From Marinomonas transparens (GTDB lineage Bacteria > Pseudomonadota > Gammaproteobacteria > Pseudomonadales > Marinomonadaceae), in assembly GCF_016463975.1 (NCBI RefSeq), contig NZ_JAEMNX010000018.1, forward strand, positions 57,705-121,704: DNA of 64,000 nucleotides, read 5' to 3'. Numbering within the stretch: the first letter of the stretch is position 1; each line of letters opens with the position of its first letter. Positions 39,941 to 48,726 of the stretch are shown one piece after another. A model generated the notes under the pieces. It had not been told where the DNA came from, made no database searches, and saw nothing but the letters and a program-made list of their open reading frames with translations. Made by a program: the position numbers and the translations under genes.

Positions 39941-40956
39941 TTTAAAGTAAGAAGCTCGTCGAGTTTAGACAACACCCGCTCAATAGTAATATGCTGCATG
40001 GCCTTAGGGTCATGCACACGCGTTGACCAAGGCAGTTCTGACACTGGCTTATGATATTCTTCTTCTGCTAATTCTTCATACGCACTCACTACTTTATCTA
40101 AATCACTGTATGGGCCAGTGCGTGATGGATCTGAATGCGCGTACAACCCTAAAACGGGTGTACCAACCAAGGTCGCCATATGTGCAGGCCCAGTATCTGG
40201 ACTAATCACCAGCTCGGCGTCTTTTAATACGGATAACATTTTATCTAAAGGCGTTTTACCAACCAAATTAATTACGTAATCTTCCCTTTCAGCCAAAATA
40301 GCCTGAGCAAAACTCGCCTCATCAGCTGATGGGCCGCCAGTCAGAACCACGACATGACCTTTCTTATAAAGGTGGCTTACTACAGCCCTATAACCATCAA
40401 GCGTCCAGTTTCTTTCCGCTTTTGATGCCGACGGGTTAATAACAACATAGCGATCCGGTAAATCTCCCCCCAAACTAGGAAGAGAAAGTTCGCAGGGCAA
40501 AACTGGAGAAGTAATACCCAAGACACTAGCGATAGACAAAAATGAGTCGAGTACATGACCACCCTTGGGTTCCGGAGCCTGTTCATTAACAAACCAATGT
40601 TGTTTTTCTCGCGAATGGGATAAAGCAAAACCGATCCTTCTTTTTGCCCTTATCATTCGGCTAACTAAGCTCGCCCTAAAAGACCATTGCAAATGGAGTA
40701 ATACATCAAAGGTCTGGCCTTTTAGGCAGGACCTTAATGCCAACAAACCAGATAAACCACTTTTTTTATCGTACTCAATCACCTGAACACCAGCCAACAA
40801 ACGAACAAGATTAGCTTCTAAAGGAGAGGTAATCCAAGTTACCTTCATCGACGGGTAGCGTTTCATTATCGCTTGAACCACACTCATGGCATGGCACACA
40901 TCACCCAACGCAGACAATCGAACCACTGCTATCTGTTGAATATTCTCTTGCTGCAT
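39937..40956 (-). CDS. Glycosyltransferase family 9 (LPS heptosyltransferase)
   Basis: A 339-residue GT-B enzyme that adds heptose to the LPS core from an ADP-heptose donor. The N-terminal VVRLSALGDVCHAMSVVQAI and the C-terminal ELVISPDTGPAHMATLVGTP match WaaC/WaaF. It has a good ribosome binding site (GAGGGCGAA). It is divergent from kdkA and lpxL, and so part of an LPS-core and lipid A locus. The acceptor (first or second Kdo/heptose) is not certain. Confidence 0.88.
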   Translation of the reverse strand: MQQENIQQIAVVRLSALGDVCHAMSVVQAIMKRYPSMKVTWITSPLEANLVRLLAGVQVIEYDKKSGLSGLLALRSCLKGQTFDVLLHLQWSFRASLVSRMIRAKRRIGFALSHSREKQHWFVNEQAPEPKGGHVLDSFLSIASVLGITSPVLPCELSLPSLGGDLPDRYVVINPSASKAERNWTLDGYRAVVSHLYKKGHVVVLTGGPSADEASFAQAILAEREDYVINLVGKTPLDKMLSVLKDAELVISPDTGPAHMATLVGTPVLGLYAHSDPSRTGPYSDLDKVVSAYEELAEEEYHKPVSELPWSTRVHDPKAMQHITIERVLSKLDELLTLN

Positions 40957-41051
40957 TTCGCCCTCTGGTGCTGTTTAAACTCAGCAAGTATTATAGAATA
41001 GCGCACCTTGAATGTGTCTAACTTTATAAGCTGTTTAATTAAGCGAGCCCT

Positions 41052-41762
41052 ATGCCACAAGCAACAATAATCACTTCTAATACCACCTTGTTAAAAAGTG
41101 ATACGAACTTAGCGATCACAGCTTCATGGTTTGAGCCTGATTTTTGGCAGCAACAACAAGCCTTAGCAGGCACTGGAAGTGGTAGAGGCGAAGTCTGGTT
41201 TATTAACAGCCAATTTGGGCGCTTTGTGATGCGCCGTTATCGTCGTGGAGGGCTAATCGCCAAACTCAATAAAAGACATTTTCTATTCACTGGATTAAAA
41301 CAGACTCGCCCATGGCTTGAACTAAGCTTACTGGAACATATGCGCTCACTGGACTTACCCGTACCTCGCCCTATCGGTGGCATTTATACCCGTGAAAAAG
41401 GCTTTTATCAAGCTGAGCTCTTAACCGAAACAATCGACAAGGCTCAAGACCTTTTCGAGCTCATCAAAGCTGGAAACAGTGGGCAATTAAATTGGCAAGA
41501 AATAGGACAAGTAATTAAGAAGTTCCATGATAAGGGTATTTATCACTCAGACTTAAACTGTCACAACATCATGATCGATCACGCGAATAAGGTCTGGGTC
41601 ATTGACTTTGATAAGTGTGAGCAAAGAACAAAAAACGAAAAATGGATGCAAGCTAACATCGATAGATTTAAACGCTCTTTAGATAAAGAGTCTACACTGC
41701 ATTCACAATTCAATGTCTCTGACGCGCAGTGGCGCGCTTTTTTGGAAGGCTACCGTGGCTAA
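41052..41762 (+). CDS. kdkA: 3-deoxy-D-manno-octulosonate kinase KdkA
   Basis: A 236-residue protein-kinase-like enzyme that phosphorylates the Kdo residue of LPS on the inner face of the membrane. The catalytic loop HSDLNCHNIMID (Asp and Asn, about residues 174-185) and the metal-binding VIDFDKCEQR are clear, and RYRRGGLIAKLNKRHFLF is the family N-lobe mark. Its stop overlaps the start of lpxL. Kdo kinases occur where a Kdo phosphate replaces the second Kdo. Confidence 0.92.
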   Translation: MPQATIITSNTTLLKSDTNLAITASWFEPDFWQQQQALAGTGSGRGEVWFINSQFGRFVMRRYRRGGLIAKLNKRHFLFTGLKQTRPWLELSLLEHMRSLDLPVPRPIGGIYTREKGFYQAELLTETIDKAQDLFELIKAGNSGQLNWQEIGQVIKKFHDKGIYHSDLNCHNIMIDHANKVWVIDFDKCEQRTKNEKWMQANIDRFKRSLDKESTLHSQFNVSDAQWRAFLEGYRG

Positions 41763-42681
41763 AAAAAGTACTCTAGATACAAGCATTACTCAATTTCTTG
41801 GGCCAAAACACTGGTTTTCTTGGTGCGCGATGGGCATCGCTTATTTATTAAGTTTTTTACCTTGGTCACTACAACAAGGATTAGGTAAGCACATTGGTCG
41901 ATTACTTCATTCAATTGCCAAAAGACGACGTCACATATGTGATGTAAACCTAAAAATTTGTTACCCCGATATGAGCGACAAAGAACGTCAAGCTCTTACC
42001 AAAGCCCATTTTGAAAGCATGGGAAAAGGCACACTTGAAACCTTCGCCTCTTGGTTCCAAGAGCAGAAAAAATTCCAATCAAGAACCACCTTTGAAGGGC
42101 AAGAAGTGATTGACAAGGTACTGGCTGAAGGACGGGGCTGCATATTAATCAGCGGACACTTTTCCTCTCTCGATATTTGTGGTGGGCAAATGGCACGCTT
42201 TCTTGATGTTCACCCCATTTATAAGTTACAGACAAACCCAGTGATGAACTGGGTCATGGAACGTCAACGTCAGGCCATTTTTTCCAAGACCATCGAACGC
42301 ACCAATATGCGAGAAGTACTAAAATCGCTCAAGCAAAATAAAGCCGTCTGGTATGCCGTCGATCAAGACTATGGTCGAAAAAACTCGGTATTTGCGCCAT
42401 TTTACGGGCGCCAATGCGCCACCATCGCCCATATTGGACGCATCGCAAAGATGACCAATGCACCAGTCGTGCTTTATGATTACGGCAGAACAGACAATGG
42501 CTATCACTTAAGCCTGACCGAAGTCGAAAACTATCCAAGCCAAGACGACGTCGACAATGCCACTAGAATAAATGAGCTAATGGAAGCCGTTATTGAGCCT
42601 AAAAAAGCACAGTATTTCTGGTCCCATCGCCGCTTTAAAACCCAGCCAATAGAAGGTGCCCCCTCTCCTTACAACAAATAA
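41755..42681 (+). CDS. lpxL: Lipid A lauroyl/myristoyl acyltransferase LpxL-type
   Basis: A 308-residue inner-membrane acyltransferase, from a GTG at 41755 (GGAAGG five bases upstream) overlapping the kdkA stop; the longer frame would lie inside kdkA. The catalytic HX4D motif is in LISGHFSSLDICGG. One N-terminal helix (MGIAYLLSFLPW) is present. It transfers a secondary acyl chain from acyl-ACP to Kdo-lipid A. Coupling with kdkA and the divergent heptosyltransferase makes an LPS unit. Confidence 0.9.
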   Translation: MAKKSTLDTSITQFLGPKHWFSWCAMGIAYLLSFLPWSLQQGLGKHIGRLLHSIAKRRRHICDVNLKICYPDMSDKERQALTKAHFESMGKGTLETFASWFQEQKKFQSRTTFEGQEVIDKVLAEGRGCILISGHFSSLDICGGQMARFLDVHPIYKLQTNPVMNWVMERQRQAIFSKTIERTNMREVLKSLKQNKAVWYAVDQDYGRKNSVFAPFYGRQCATIAHIGRIAKMTNAPVVLYDYGRTDNGYHLSLTEVENYPSQDDVDNATRINELMEAVIEPKKAQYFWSHRRFKTQPIEGAPSPYNK

Positions 42682-42684
42682 AAT

Positions 42685-42725
42685 AATAAGCCGCAAAAGG
42701 CAGTCACCTTCTGCGGCTTATTCAT
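42685..42725. terminator. Bidirectional terminator after lpxL
   Basis: A long stem (42685-42700 with 42707-42722, one internal mismatch) with A/T flanks lies between convergent lpxL and the oxidoreductase gene. Confidence 0.8.
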
Positions 42726-42742
42726 TTCACTCCGTTGCTTTG

Positions 42743-43726
42743 CTAAATACTATCGCGCACTTCCGCCATTAGCTTAAGTGATTTTAACCTAGCCTCAGGA
42801 TCATGAATCGGCATAGAAACAATCAATTCATCAACCTCTGTCAATTCCATAAAGCGACTCAGCTTAAATTTCACAGAAGCTTTTGAGCCTACCATAGCGT
42901 ATTGCAACATGTGCTCCACCATATGCTTTTCACTCGGCGACCAAATATCGTCCATAGATTTTACCGGTGCCGGGAAAGGAAAATTTCGGTTACGACGTAA
43001 ATTCACAAACTGCTGCTGGGCTGATGTAAATAAATATTCAGCTTCTTCATCGGTATCCGCCACCACCAGCATCACGCCAGCCATAGTATAGGGTTTAGCA
43101 TTTTGTTCTGAGGCTTTAAAATATCGGCGATACAGAGTAAAGGCTTCAAGCAATTGGTCGGGGGCAAAATGAGAAGCGAAAGAATAAGGCAAGCCAAATT
43201 CCGCCGCCACTTGAGCACTGTATAAACTCGAGCCCAACATCCAAATCGGCACATGAGTTCCGTGTCCAGGCGTTGCAATAACCCCCTGATCACCTTCGCC
43301 TAACAGACGCTGCAACTGCAACACATCATCTGGGTATTGATCCACTGAGGCGTTCATATTTCGGCGCAACGCCCTCGCGGTTTGCATGTCCGTGCCCGGT
43401 GCACGACCCAACCCAAGATCAATACGCTTTGGATACAGCTCTGCGAGTGTGCCAAATTGCTCAGCAATCACCAAAGGAGAATGGTTCGGCAACATAATCC
43501 CACCCGAACCTAAACGTATCTTAGAGGTTGCAGCGCCTAAATGAGAGAGCACCACCGCCGTGGCAGAACTCGCCACCCCCACCATGCCATGATGCTCCGC
43601 CAACCAAAATCGATGGTAATTATATTCTTCCGCTGCCAGCGCCATGGTACGGCTCGTTGCAAGCGATTCGGCAACAGAATAACCATCACCAACAGGTGCT
43701 AAGTCGAGAATAGAAACAGGTATCAT
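42743..43726 (-). CDS. LLM-class flavin-dependent oxidoreductase
   Basis: A TIM-barrel flavin oxidoreductase of the bacterial luciferase superfamily, about 327 residues. The N-terminus [16 protein letters not shown], the [11 protein letters not shown] motif (about residues 38-48), and [13 protein letters not shown] match the YhbW-like group. The start is set at the ATG at 43726; another ATG four codons upstream is possible and neither has a strong ribosome site. The substrate is unknown. Confidence 0.87.
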   Translation of the reverse strand: MIPVSILDLAPVGDGYSVAESLATSRTMALAAEEYNYHRFWLAEHHGMVGVASSATAVVLSHLGAATSKIRLGSGGIMLPNHSPLVIAEQFGTLAELYPKRIDLGLGRAPGTDMQTARALRRNMNASVDQYPDDVLQLQRLLGEGDQGVIATPGHGTHVPIWMLGSSLYSAQVAAEFGLPYSFASHFAPDQLLEAFTLYRRYFKASEQNAKPYTMAGVMLVVADTDEEAEYLFTSAQQQFVNLRRNRNFPFPAPVKSMDDIWSPSEKHMVEHMLQYAMVGSKASVKFKLSRFMELTEVDELIVSMPIHDPEARLKSLKLMAEVRDSI

Positions 43727-43831
43727 GAGGACATCCATCAGTAAGAAAGATTCTTATTATTTGAGGCATATTTATTGAGATACAAGCTTCAACGCCTTAT
43801 TTCAATATTCAAAAACTAAGCTTTACTTATC

Positions 43832-43878
43832 GAGACCTTTGCACGAAGTCGCGAGCAAAGCAGTCGTGCGAAGGTTTC
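43832..43878. repeat. 47-bp imperfect palindrome with flanking direct repeats
   Basis: Arms 43832-43846 and 43864-43878 pair over 15 bases with two G-T type mismatches. Both sides carry the same five bases, TTATC (43827-43831 and 43879-43883). No T-run follows, so it is not a plain terminator. It lies exactly at the stop codon of cti and may be a mobile-element remnant or REP-like unit. Confidence 0.5.
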
Positions 43879-46227
43879 TTATCTATTTTCTAAACGATTA
43901 TAATCAAGAATACCGCCCTCCCTCGGCCTATCTTGCTTATTCAGATTAGCAATGGCATCACTAACAAACCAAAAATTAGGATGAGTACGGCGAATGCCAA
44001 AGTTATCAATCAGCGCTTTATAATCATCACGAGTCTTCAATGATGCGACTTGTTCAGCCCAATCAATCAACTCACCTTCTTCAACTTGCATCAGCACATT
44101 GGGATAATCGCCTAATACTCCTTTCGCCAATGTGATGCCATCTTCATTAGGTAATCTGGCACCAGCTTCATCCAATAAACTGGATATATTCGCATGGGCT
44201 TTATTGTGTATTAGGCTAATAACTTCTTCTGGAACACCCTGCTTTGTCACCAAAACCAGTGCCGTATTAGGTAAAAACTCCAGTCCGCCACCACGTATCC
44301 TTTGTAGCTTCTGCAATGCCAAAATATATTGCTGTGGCAATTTACTTTGCTCTAGATCGTAACCGTGATCTAACACTTTAGATAAATGCTCTCTCAGCTT
44401 TTCATACAGCTCAGCCTGAGGGTCATCAGTAGTGTATTCAACCTGAGTCTGGATATTCACCTTCATATAATCGCTAAAAATATAGTCTTTGATACTCTGA
44501 TTGGCCTTACGATACCAATACTGACGAATCGATGCCCTATCCTCTTTGGGTAATAACAACAGAAAATTCATCTCGCCTTCCATCCGTAGAAAATCCATGT
44601 ACAAGCGCGTCACTAATTGATGACCCACATTACCGTACACATCAAACCCCGCCACCAGCAAATAATGAATACGCTCAAGTAAAGGGTAATCGATCAGCCA
44701 TGCCGTTTTAGGGTGCTGACCAACCATCCCCTTAACCACAGAGGCATTATCAAAGTGTCTAAATATGGTTAAGGCCGCATTCTTATTCGTACCATAACCG
44801 TCCCAAATCAAGCTCAAATCTAGGGGAATCGTCTTACCAGCTTCATTTTCAATTAACTTAGCTTTGGCAGACAAATAGGATTTCTGCTGCTCAGAAAAGC
44901 GCACCCATGAGGCAAGCGGCAAAGTGTTACTAGAACTCTCCGCAGGCAAATCCAAATGCTGAACCTGCCCCTCTAACAAATCAGCAGACCCCTTGTTATA
45001 AACCACCTCAGGATTAACGAAATAAACCCAGAATTGCTCATTAATCACATTCACCGCCACTTGACCACGACACACAGGCCCCTTAATAAAAGCCATGATG
45101 GTTTTTTGAGCATGATCTAATAAGAAGTGATAACGAGCATTGGCAGGTATTTCACGAAACGCTTTGAATGGATTCGTTGCCACCTCGCGATCATAACCAG
45201 GATCTCGCGTCACCCTGTATTCTTCAGCGTAAAAGTAGGACTGCCAACGCGCATAACGGGCTTCATCCAAACGCAGTGGAATATGATTCTTTTGAACCTT
45301 CACTTCCGGATCAGCCCACAGTCGATAATAAACATGATCAACACCAGGAGGATCATAAGGGCGGCGAGTAGCAATGCGTTCAATAGGTTGGCCTGATGGC
45401 GTTTTTGATCTTACCAACTGAAAACGATGTTCTTCTCCATCCTCCAAATACAAGCTATACAAATAAAGATGCTCGTATATATAACGGGATATCAAACGCC
45501 CTTTTAAGCCTTTACCATTCAGACGTGACTCCCACAAGCGAACCTGATCCTGAAGATCTTGTGGTAAAGGCTGCGCTTTCGGCATCTTTCCGCCCTTTGC
45601 CAACCAGCGAGTCAGCACATTATATTCTTCGGTGCTTAACGCTGGCAGGCCATAGGGCATACCCCATTTTGCGTATTTTTTTTCGAAGCTCTGATACTCC
45701 TCGATACTAGGACATTGCTGATCTCGAGCAAGAGAAAAATCGTAATCATCAGACAATACCGGAGTCGTAAAAGCACCTTGCTTATTACGCAACGCAATAG
45801 CACGGTACAATAAGCTGCCCTGTAAATTTGCCTCAGGGGTTTGGTCACGTTCATTAAGAACGGGGTGAAAGCCTTTCGTTCGCCACTCTTCCGTAGTCTT
45901 TGCGTCGATAAATAAGCGAGATGGGGAAGAAGCTAATAAACGCGTACCATCGTAGACAAGGTCTTTAGATCCCCCCCTTTCAAGCCCAGCTGAGGCCGTT
46001 AGCTTCAACTGACAGGGAGCATCGTAGCAGGCATGACACGAAACACATCGGCTATCTAAAATGGGCCGCACTTGATCATTATAAAACTTAGCATCTTGGT
46101 CACTGACATCGCTAACTCGGTTCGCTGGCGATTCCGAGCCAAACACCACATCTAACTGATGACTTGCATAGACAGCACAACCAGAAATCAACAAAACCAC
46201 GCCAATAATTGTCAGCCACCGTGACAT
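43879..46227 (-). CDS. cti: Fatty acid cis/trans isomerase
   Basis: A 782-residue periplasmic enzyme that converts cis to trans unsaturated fatty acids in membrane phospholipids, a fast response to solvents or heat. The N-terminus is a lipoprotein-like signal (ISGC near residue 17), followed by a cytochrome c-type haem motif CVSCH (residues about 58-62) typical of Cti. AGGAA precedes the ATG. Length agrees with Pseudomonas and Vibrio Cti. The stop codon sits inside the right-hand flanking repeat of the palindrome. No operon partner is evident. Confidence 0.94.
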   Translation of the reverse strand: MSRWLTIIGVVLLISGCAVYASHQLDVVFGSESPANRVSDVSDQDAKFYNDQVRPILDSRCVSCHACYDAPCQLKLTASAGLERGGSKDLVYDGTRLLASSPSRLFIDAKTTEEWRTKGFHPVLNERDQTPEANLQGSLLYRAIALRNKQGAFTTPVLSDDYDFSLARDQQCPSIEEYQSFEKKYAKWGMPYGLPALSTEEYNVLTRWLAKGGKMPKAQPLPQDLQDQVRLWESRLNGKGLKGRLISRYIYEHLYLYSLYLEDGEEHRFQLVRSKTPSGQPIERIATRRPYDPPGVDHVYYRLWADPEVKVQKNHIPLRLDEARYARWQSYFYAEEYRVTRDPGYDREVATNPFKAFREIPANARYHFLLDHAQKTIMAFIKGPVCRGQVAVNVINEQFWVYFVNPEVVYNKGSADLLEGQVQHLDLPAESSSNTLPLASWVRFSEQQKSYLSAKAKLIENEAGKTIPLDLSLIWDGYGTNKNAALTIFRHFDNASVVKGMVGQHPKTAWLIDYPLLERIHYLLVAGFDVYGNVGHQLVTRLYMDFLRMEGEMNFLLLLPKEDRASIRQYWYRKANQSIKDYIFSDYMKVNIQTQVEYTTDDPQAELYEKLREHLSKVLDHGYDLEQSKLPQQYILALQKLQRIRGGGLEFLPNTALVLVTKQGVPEEVISLIHNKAHANISSLLDEAGARLPNEDGITLAKGVLGDYPNVLMQVEEGELIDWAEQVASLKTRDDYKALIDNFGIRRTHPNFWFVSDAIANLNKQDRPREGGILDYNRLENR

Positions 46228-46302
46228 AAAAATTCCTATACCTTTAATTTTAGACTGTATTTAAATCAACCAAGCCTTTCAACTATACAAGCTCGCAGAA
46301 AT

Positions 46303-46328
46303 AAAAAAACGCCTATAAAGGCGTTTTT
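46303..46328. terminator. Terminator between acidic-protein gene and cti
   Basis: AAAAACGCC (46305-46313) pairs with GGCGTTTTT (46320-46328), with A and T runs on both sides. It ends the minus-strand gene that stops at 46352. Confidence 0.85.
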
Positions 46329-46351
46329 AGACAGAAGCGAAAAGCTAAGGT

Positions 46352-46960
46352 TTATTTATCTAGTTCTTCAACAACATCAAATTCTTCTTCGTAATCGTCC
46401 GATAATTCATAAGCGTTATCACCCATATCATCATTAGCCAGTAACAGAGCATCTTCATAAGCCCCACCAAATTCAATGCGGGTAATATCATAAAGGTCGT
46501 ATTCAAAAGTATCGTCAAACCAACGGGCATCTGATCCTATTTCTTCAAGTTCATAGGTCACCGCATCAGCACGAACAACACGACCAATCTCACAACTGTC
46601 GGGCTCAACCTCTTCACGATGTAAAGTCACCAAACCAAACTCTTCACTAATGTCAATCAGCAAAACAGCTAAGTCATCCAGATCAACCTCTGGATCAACG
46701 ACTTTCTCACCGCGAAGTGCCAAGACCTTCTTTTGAAAATCATTAAAAGGAGCAGGGTGGGCAAAATCGCTAATGTCTTCCAAAAAAAGCACTTGGTAGC
46801 CATTTAAACGCACACTGTCATCTACTAATTGGAGTAGTACCATCTCTTCATTCGCAGCCACAACAAAACCGTCCGTCCAACTCTCTGGTCCGTCCAATTC
46901 TTCACGAAAAATGCGAACGACATTATTTCGCGTGCGGGCTTTTTCCAATTCGATGAGCAT
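46352..46960 (-). CDS. Acidic protein of unknown function with internal repeat
   Basis: A 202-residue cytosolic, strongly acidic protein with a clear ribosome site (AGGGAG). I recognise no family. It appears to contain two related beta-rich modules: residues about 12-62 (DGFVVAANEEMVLLQLV, then VLFLEDISDF) and about 105-180 (GRVVRADAVTYELEEIG, then YDLYDITRIEF). The C-terminal tail is almost all Asp and Glu. It is convergent with nothing and ends at a terminator. Confidence 0.75.
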   Translation of the reverse strand: MLIELEKARTRNNVVRIFREELDGPESWTDGFVVAANEEMVLLQLVDDSVRLNGYQVLFLEDISDFAHPAPFNDFQKKVLALRGEKVVDPEVDLDDLAVLLIDISEEFGLVTLHREEVEPDSCEIGRVVRADAVTYELEEIGSDARWFDDTFEYDLYDITRIEFGGAYEDALLLANDDMGDNAYELSDDYEEEFDVVEELDK

Positions 46961-47027
46961 ATCGGCTCCCTAAAAGCGTCAAAAAATAAACAAGCGCTAG
47001 TGTAAACTCAGCCAGCGCAAGGAACAA

Positions 47028-47408
47028 CTACTGTAGAACTTGATGCCAATCTTCAATCAGACCAACAAGATCTTCTAAGCCACATTCGGCTTGAATACCA
47101 TCCGTTGAGGTTTGATAAAAGCTCTCTTGCGAATCAAACATGGCTTTTATTTCTTCGTCAGCAGCATCCATATCTACCAAACGAGTGACCGCCACACCTT
47201 CTTCACTGATAATAACCTCAAACGGCCCATGTTTGAACTGGGTCACTTCTTTCTCAATTTCCGCCAAACGGGCAGCAAGCAGTACACGCTGAATATTCTC
47301 TAAGTCTCGAACATACTCAGACACCCACTCGCCAATCGCAGCAAATTCATAACCCGTGCTAATACGATAAAGATTTTCGTCCTGATCAAAGGCTATTTCA
47401 TAATCCAT
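47028..47408 (-). CDS. yacL: UPF0231 (YacL) family protein
   Basis: A 126-residue protein from the ATG at 47408 (MDYEIAFDQD), the family's usual start, with GAGG upstream; a GTG five codons earlier overlaps ylqF. The family has the MDYE start, a central helical region (WVSEYVRDLENIQRVLLA) and a C-terminal CGLEDLVGLIEDW. Function unknown. It follows ylqF by 11 bases in the same operon. Confidence 0.85.
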   Translation of the reverse strand: MDYEIAFDQDENLYRISTGYEFAAIGEWVSEYVRDLENIQRVLLAARLAEIEKEVTQFKHGPFEVIISEEGVAVTRLVDMDAADEEIKAMFDSQESFYQTSTDGIQAECGLEDLVGLIEDWHQVLQ

Positions 47409-47419
47409 GACCTTGAACC

Positions 47420-48412
47420 TCACTTTTGCTCATTAATATTCTCATCTTGATGTTGCGCTTTCTGATTCCGATAAGCACGATTTTTTTCCTGTTGTCGCTG
47501 GGGAATAGCGGCGTTTAATCTAGCCTGCCTTTCGGCTTCTTTTTTGGCTTTCGCTTCTTCCACCAAACGCTCTTCATGTGCAATCATCTCTGGCGTTTCC
47601 ATAACGTAGGGTCCAATCGCTCCCGTTCTTACGTCATTTAAAAATACTTCTGCGGCTTTATGCATATCGACCTTACCACCGGAACGCAATGCACCTCGCT
47701 TTGAACCAATCACTCGCAATACGTCATACGCTTCAACAGACACTTCTTTTAACTTATAGCGGGTCACCAAAGCATCAGGGTAGTTTCTGAGAAAGAACCT
47801 TAATCCGGCCAAAGCCACATCTTCATAATCAATCGCGGTATCACGAACGGCTCCGGTGACGGCCAAGCGATAACTGGCATCCGGATTTTCAATTTTTGGC
47901 CATAAGATACCCGGCGTGTCTAACAGTTGGAAACCATTCGTCACTTTCAATTTTTGTTGCGACTTAGTCACCGCAGGCTCATCCCCTACTTTTGCGACAC
48001 GGCGCCCTAGCAAGGCATTCATCAAACTTGACTTACCCACATTAGGAATACCCGCAATCATGGCACGGATCGGCTTTTCAGCACTGCCTCGATGGGGGAC
48101 CAACTGACTCACCCACTGACTAACCTTAGCCACATCGGCTTTATCTAAAGTAGAAAACGGATAAGCAAGTACAGAGTCGTTACCACGCCAATGGGCTAGC
48201 CACAAATCAAGGCGAACACTATCAGCAAGGTCTTTTTTATTTAATAAGCGAAGTACAGGCACTTCACCACGCAAAGTATTCAGCATAGGGTTCTGGCTTG
48301 AGTCAGGAATACGCGCATCCAATACTTCGATGACAACATCGACCTGCGTCATGACTTCCTCGATCTCTCGACGCGCCTTGTTCATGTGCCCTGGATACCA
48401 CTGAACGCTCAC
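47420..48412 (-). CDS. ylqF: Ribosome biogenesis GTPase YlqF
   Basis: A circularly permuted GTPase of 330 residues that helps the late assembly of the large ribosomal subunit. G4 (NKKD, residue about 58) precedes G1 (GIPNVGKSSL) and G3 (DTPG), the hallmark of the YlqF/RbgA group. The N-terminus VQWYPGHMNKARREI is typical. Start is a GTG with AGAGG eight bases upstream. The C-terminal tail is basic. The yacL gene follows. Confidence 0.93.
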   Translation of the reverse strand: MSVQWYPGHMNKARREIEEVMTQVDVVIEVLDARIPDSSQNPMLNTLRGEVPVLRLLNKKDLADSVRLDLWLAHWRGNDSVLAYPFSTLDKADVAKVSQWVSQLVPHRGSAEKPIRAMIAGIPNVGKSSLMNALLGRRVAKVGDEPAVTKSQQKLKVTNGFQLLDTPGILWPKIENPDASYRLAVTGAVRDTAIDYEDVALAGLRFFLRNYPDALVTRYKLKEVSVEAYDVLRVIGSKRGALRSGGKVDMHKAAEVFLNDVRTGAIGPYVMETPEMIAHEERLVEEAKAKKEAERQARLNAAIPQRQQEKNRAYRNQKAQHQDENINEQK

Positions 48413-48566
48413 CCTAATTACCTCTCTAATACTACAAGTTTTTCGCGGGTGCGAAGTCTACCACAAGTTGCCATCACAATTGGGGAAATCCCATACCAAG
48501 AACCTATACTCTAATCGTAAGTAACTAGAAGCTATCCAAATTATAGAAACAGAAGGCCACTGCTCG

Positions 48567-48607
48567 CTGACCTAGATCAATGTCTTATCCTCTGATAAGT
48601 CTATACT
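48567..48607 (+). promoter_or_regulatory. FNR/Anr-like box and -10 of an sRNA promoter
   Basis: CTGAC CTAG ATCAA (48567-48580) matches the FNR/Anr consensus TTGAT-N4-ATCAA at 8 of 10 positions. A TATACT -10 lies at 48602-48607. With a start at G48615 the box centre is at -41.5, the class II activator position. No good -35 hexamer is present, as expected for an activator-dependent promoter. A GATAAG inverted repeat (CTTATC/GATAAG, about 48584-48599) lies between box and -10. Confidence 0.55.
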
Positions 48608-48614
48608 TTTTCTG

Positions 48615-48726
48615 GTTAGGCAAGTTTAGGCGAGGCTTCTGCACCATGCTCGAATTTGTTTAACAATTCTCTCGATCGGACTGAATAAGTCCATTAGCCG
48701 AGGCTGTGTGTGGCCTCGGCTTTTTT
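48615..48726 (+). ncRNA. Candidate oxygen-regulated small RNA
   Basis: A plus-strand unit of about 112 nt in a gap between two minus-strand genes (ylqF and acpH), so no gene explains its promoter or terminator. Predicted structure: stem-loop 1 (48621-48626 and 48631-48634 with 48649-48658), an unpaired loop around 48635-48648, stem-loop 2 (GGACT 48678-48682 with AGTCC 48688-48692), and the terminator 48696-48721 with six T. It is unlike E. coli FnrS in sequence. Coding potential is nil (longest ATG frame five codons). This is an inference from sequence layout only. Confidence 0.5.

Noticed and set aside
45396..45710. Long reading frame opposite cti, and similar frames opposite mfd (26403-26702)
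   Set aside because: They lie wholly within strongly supported genes, lack ribosome sites and have no recognisable protein features; they are shadows.
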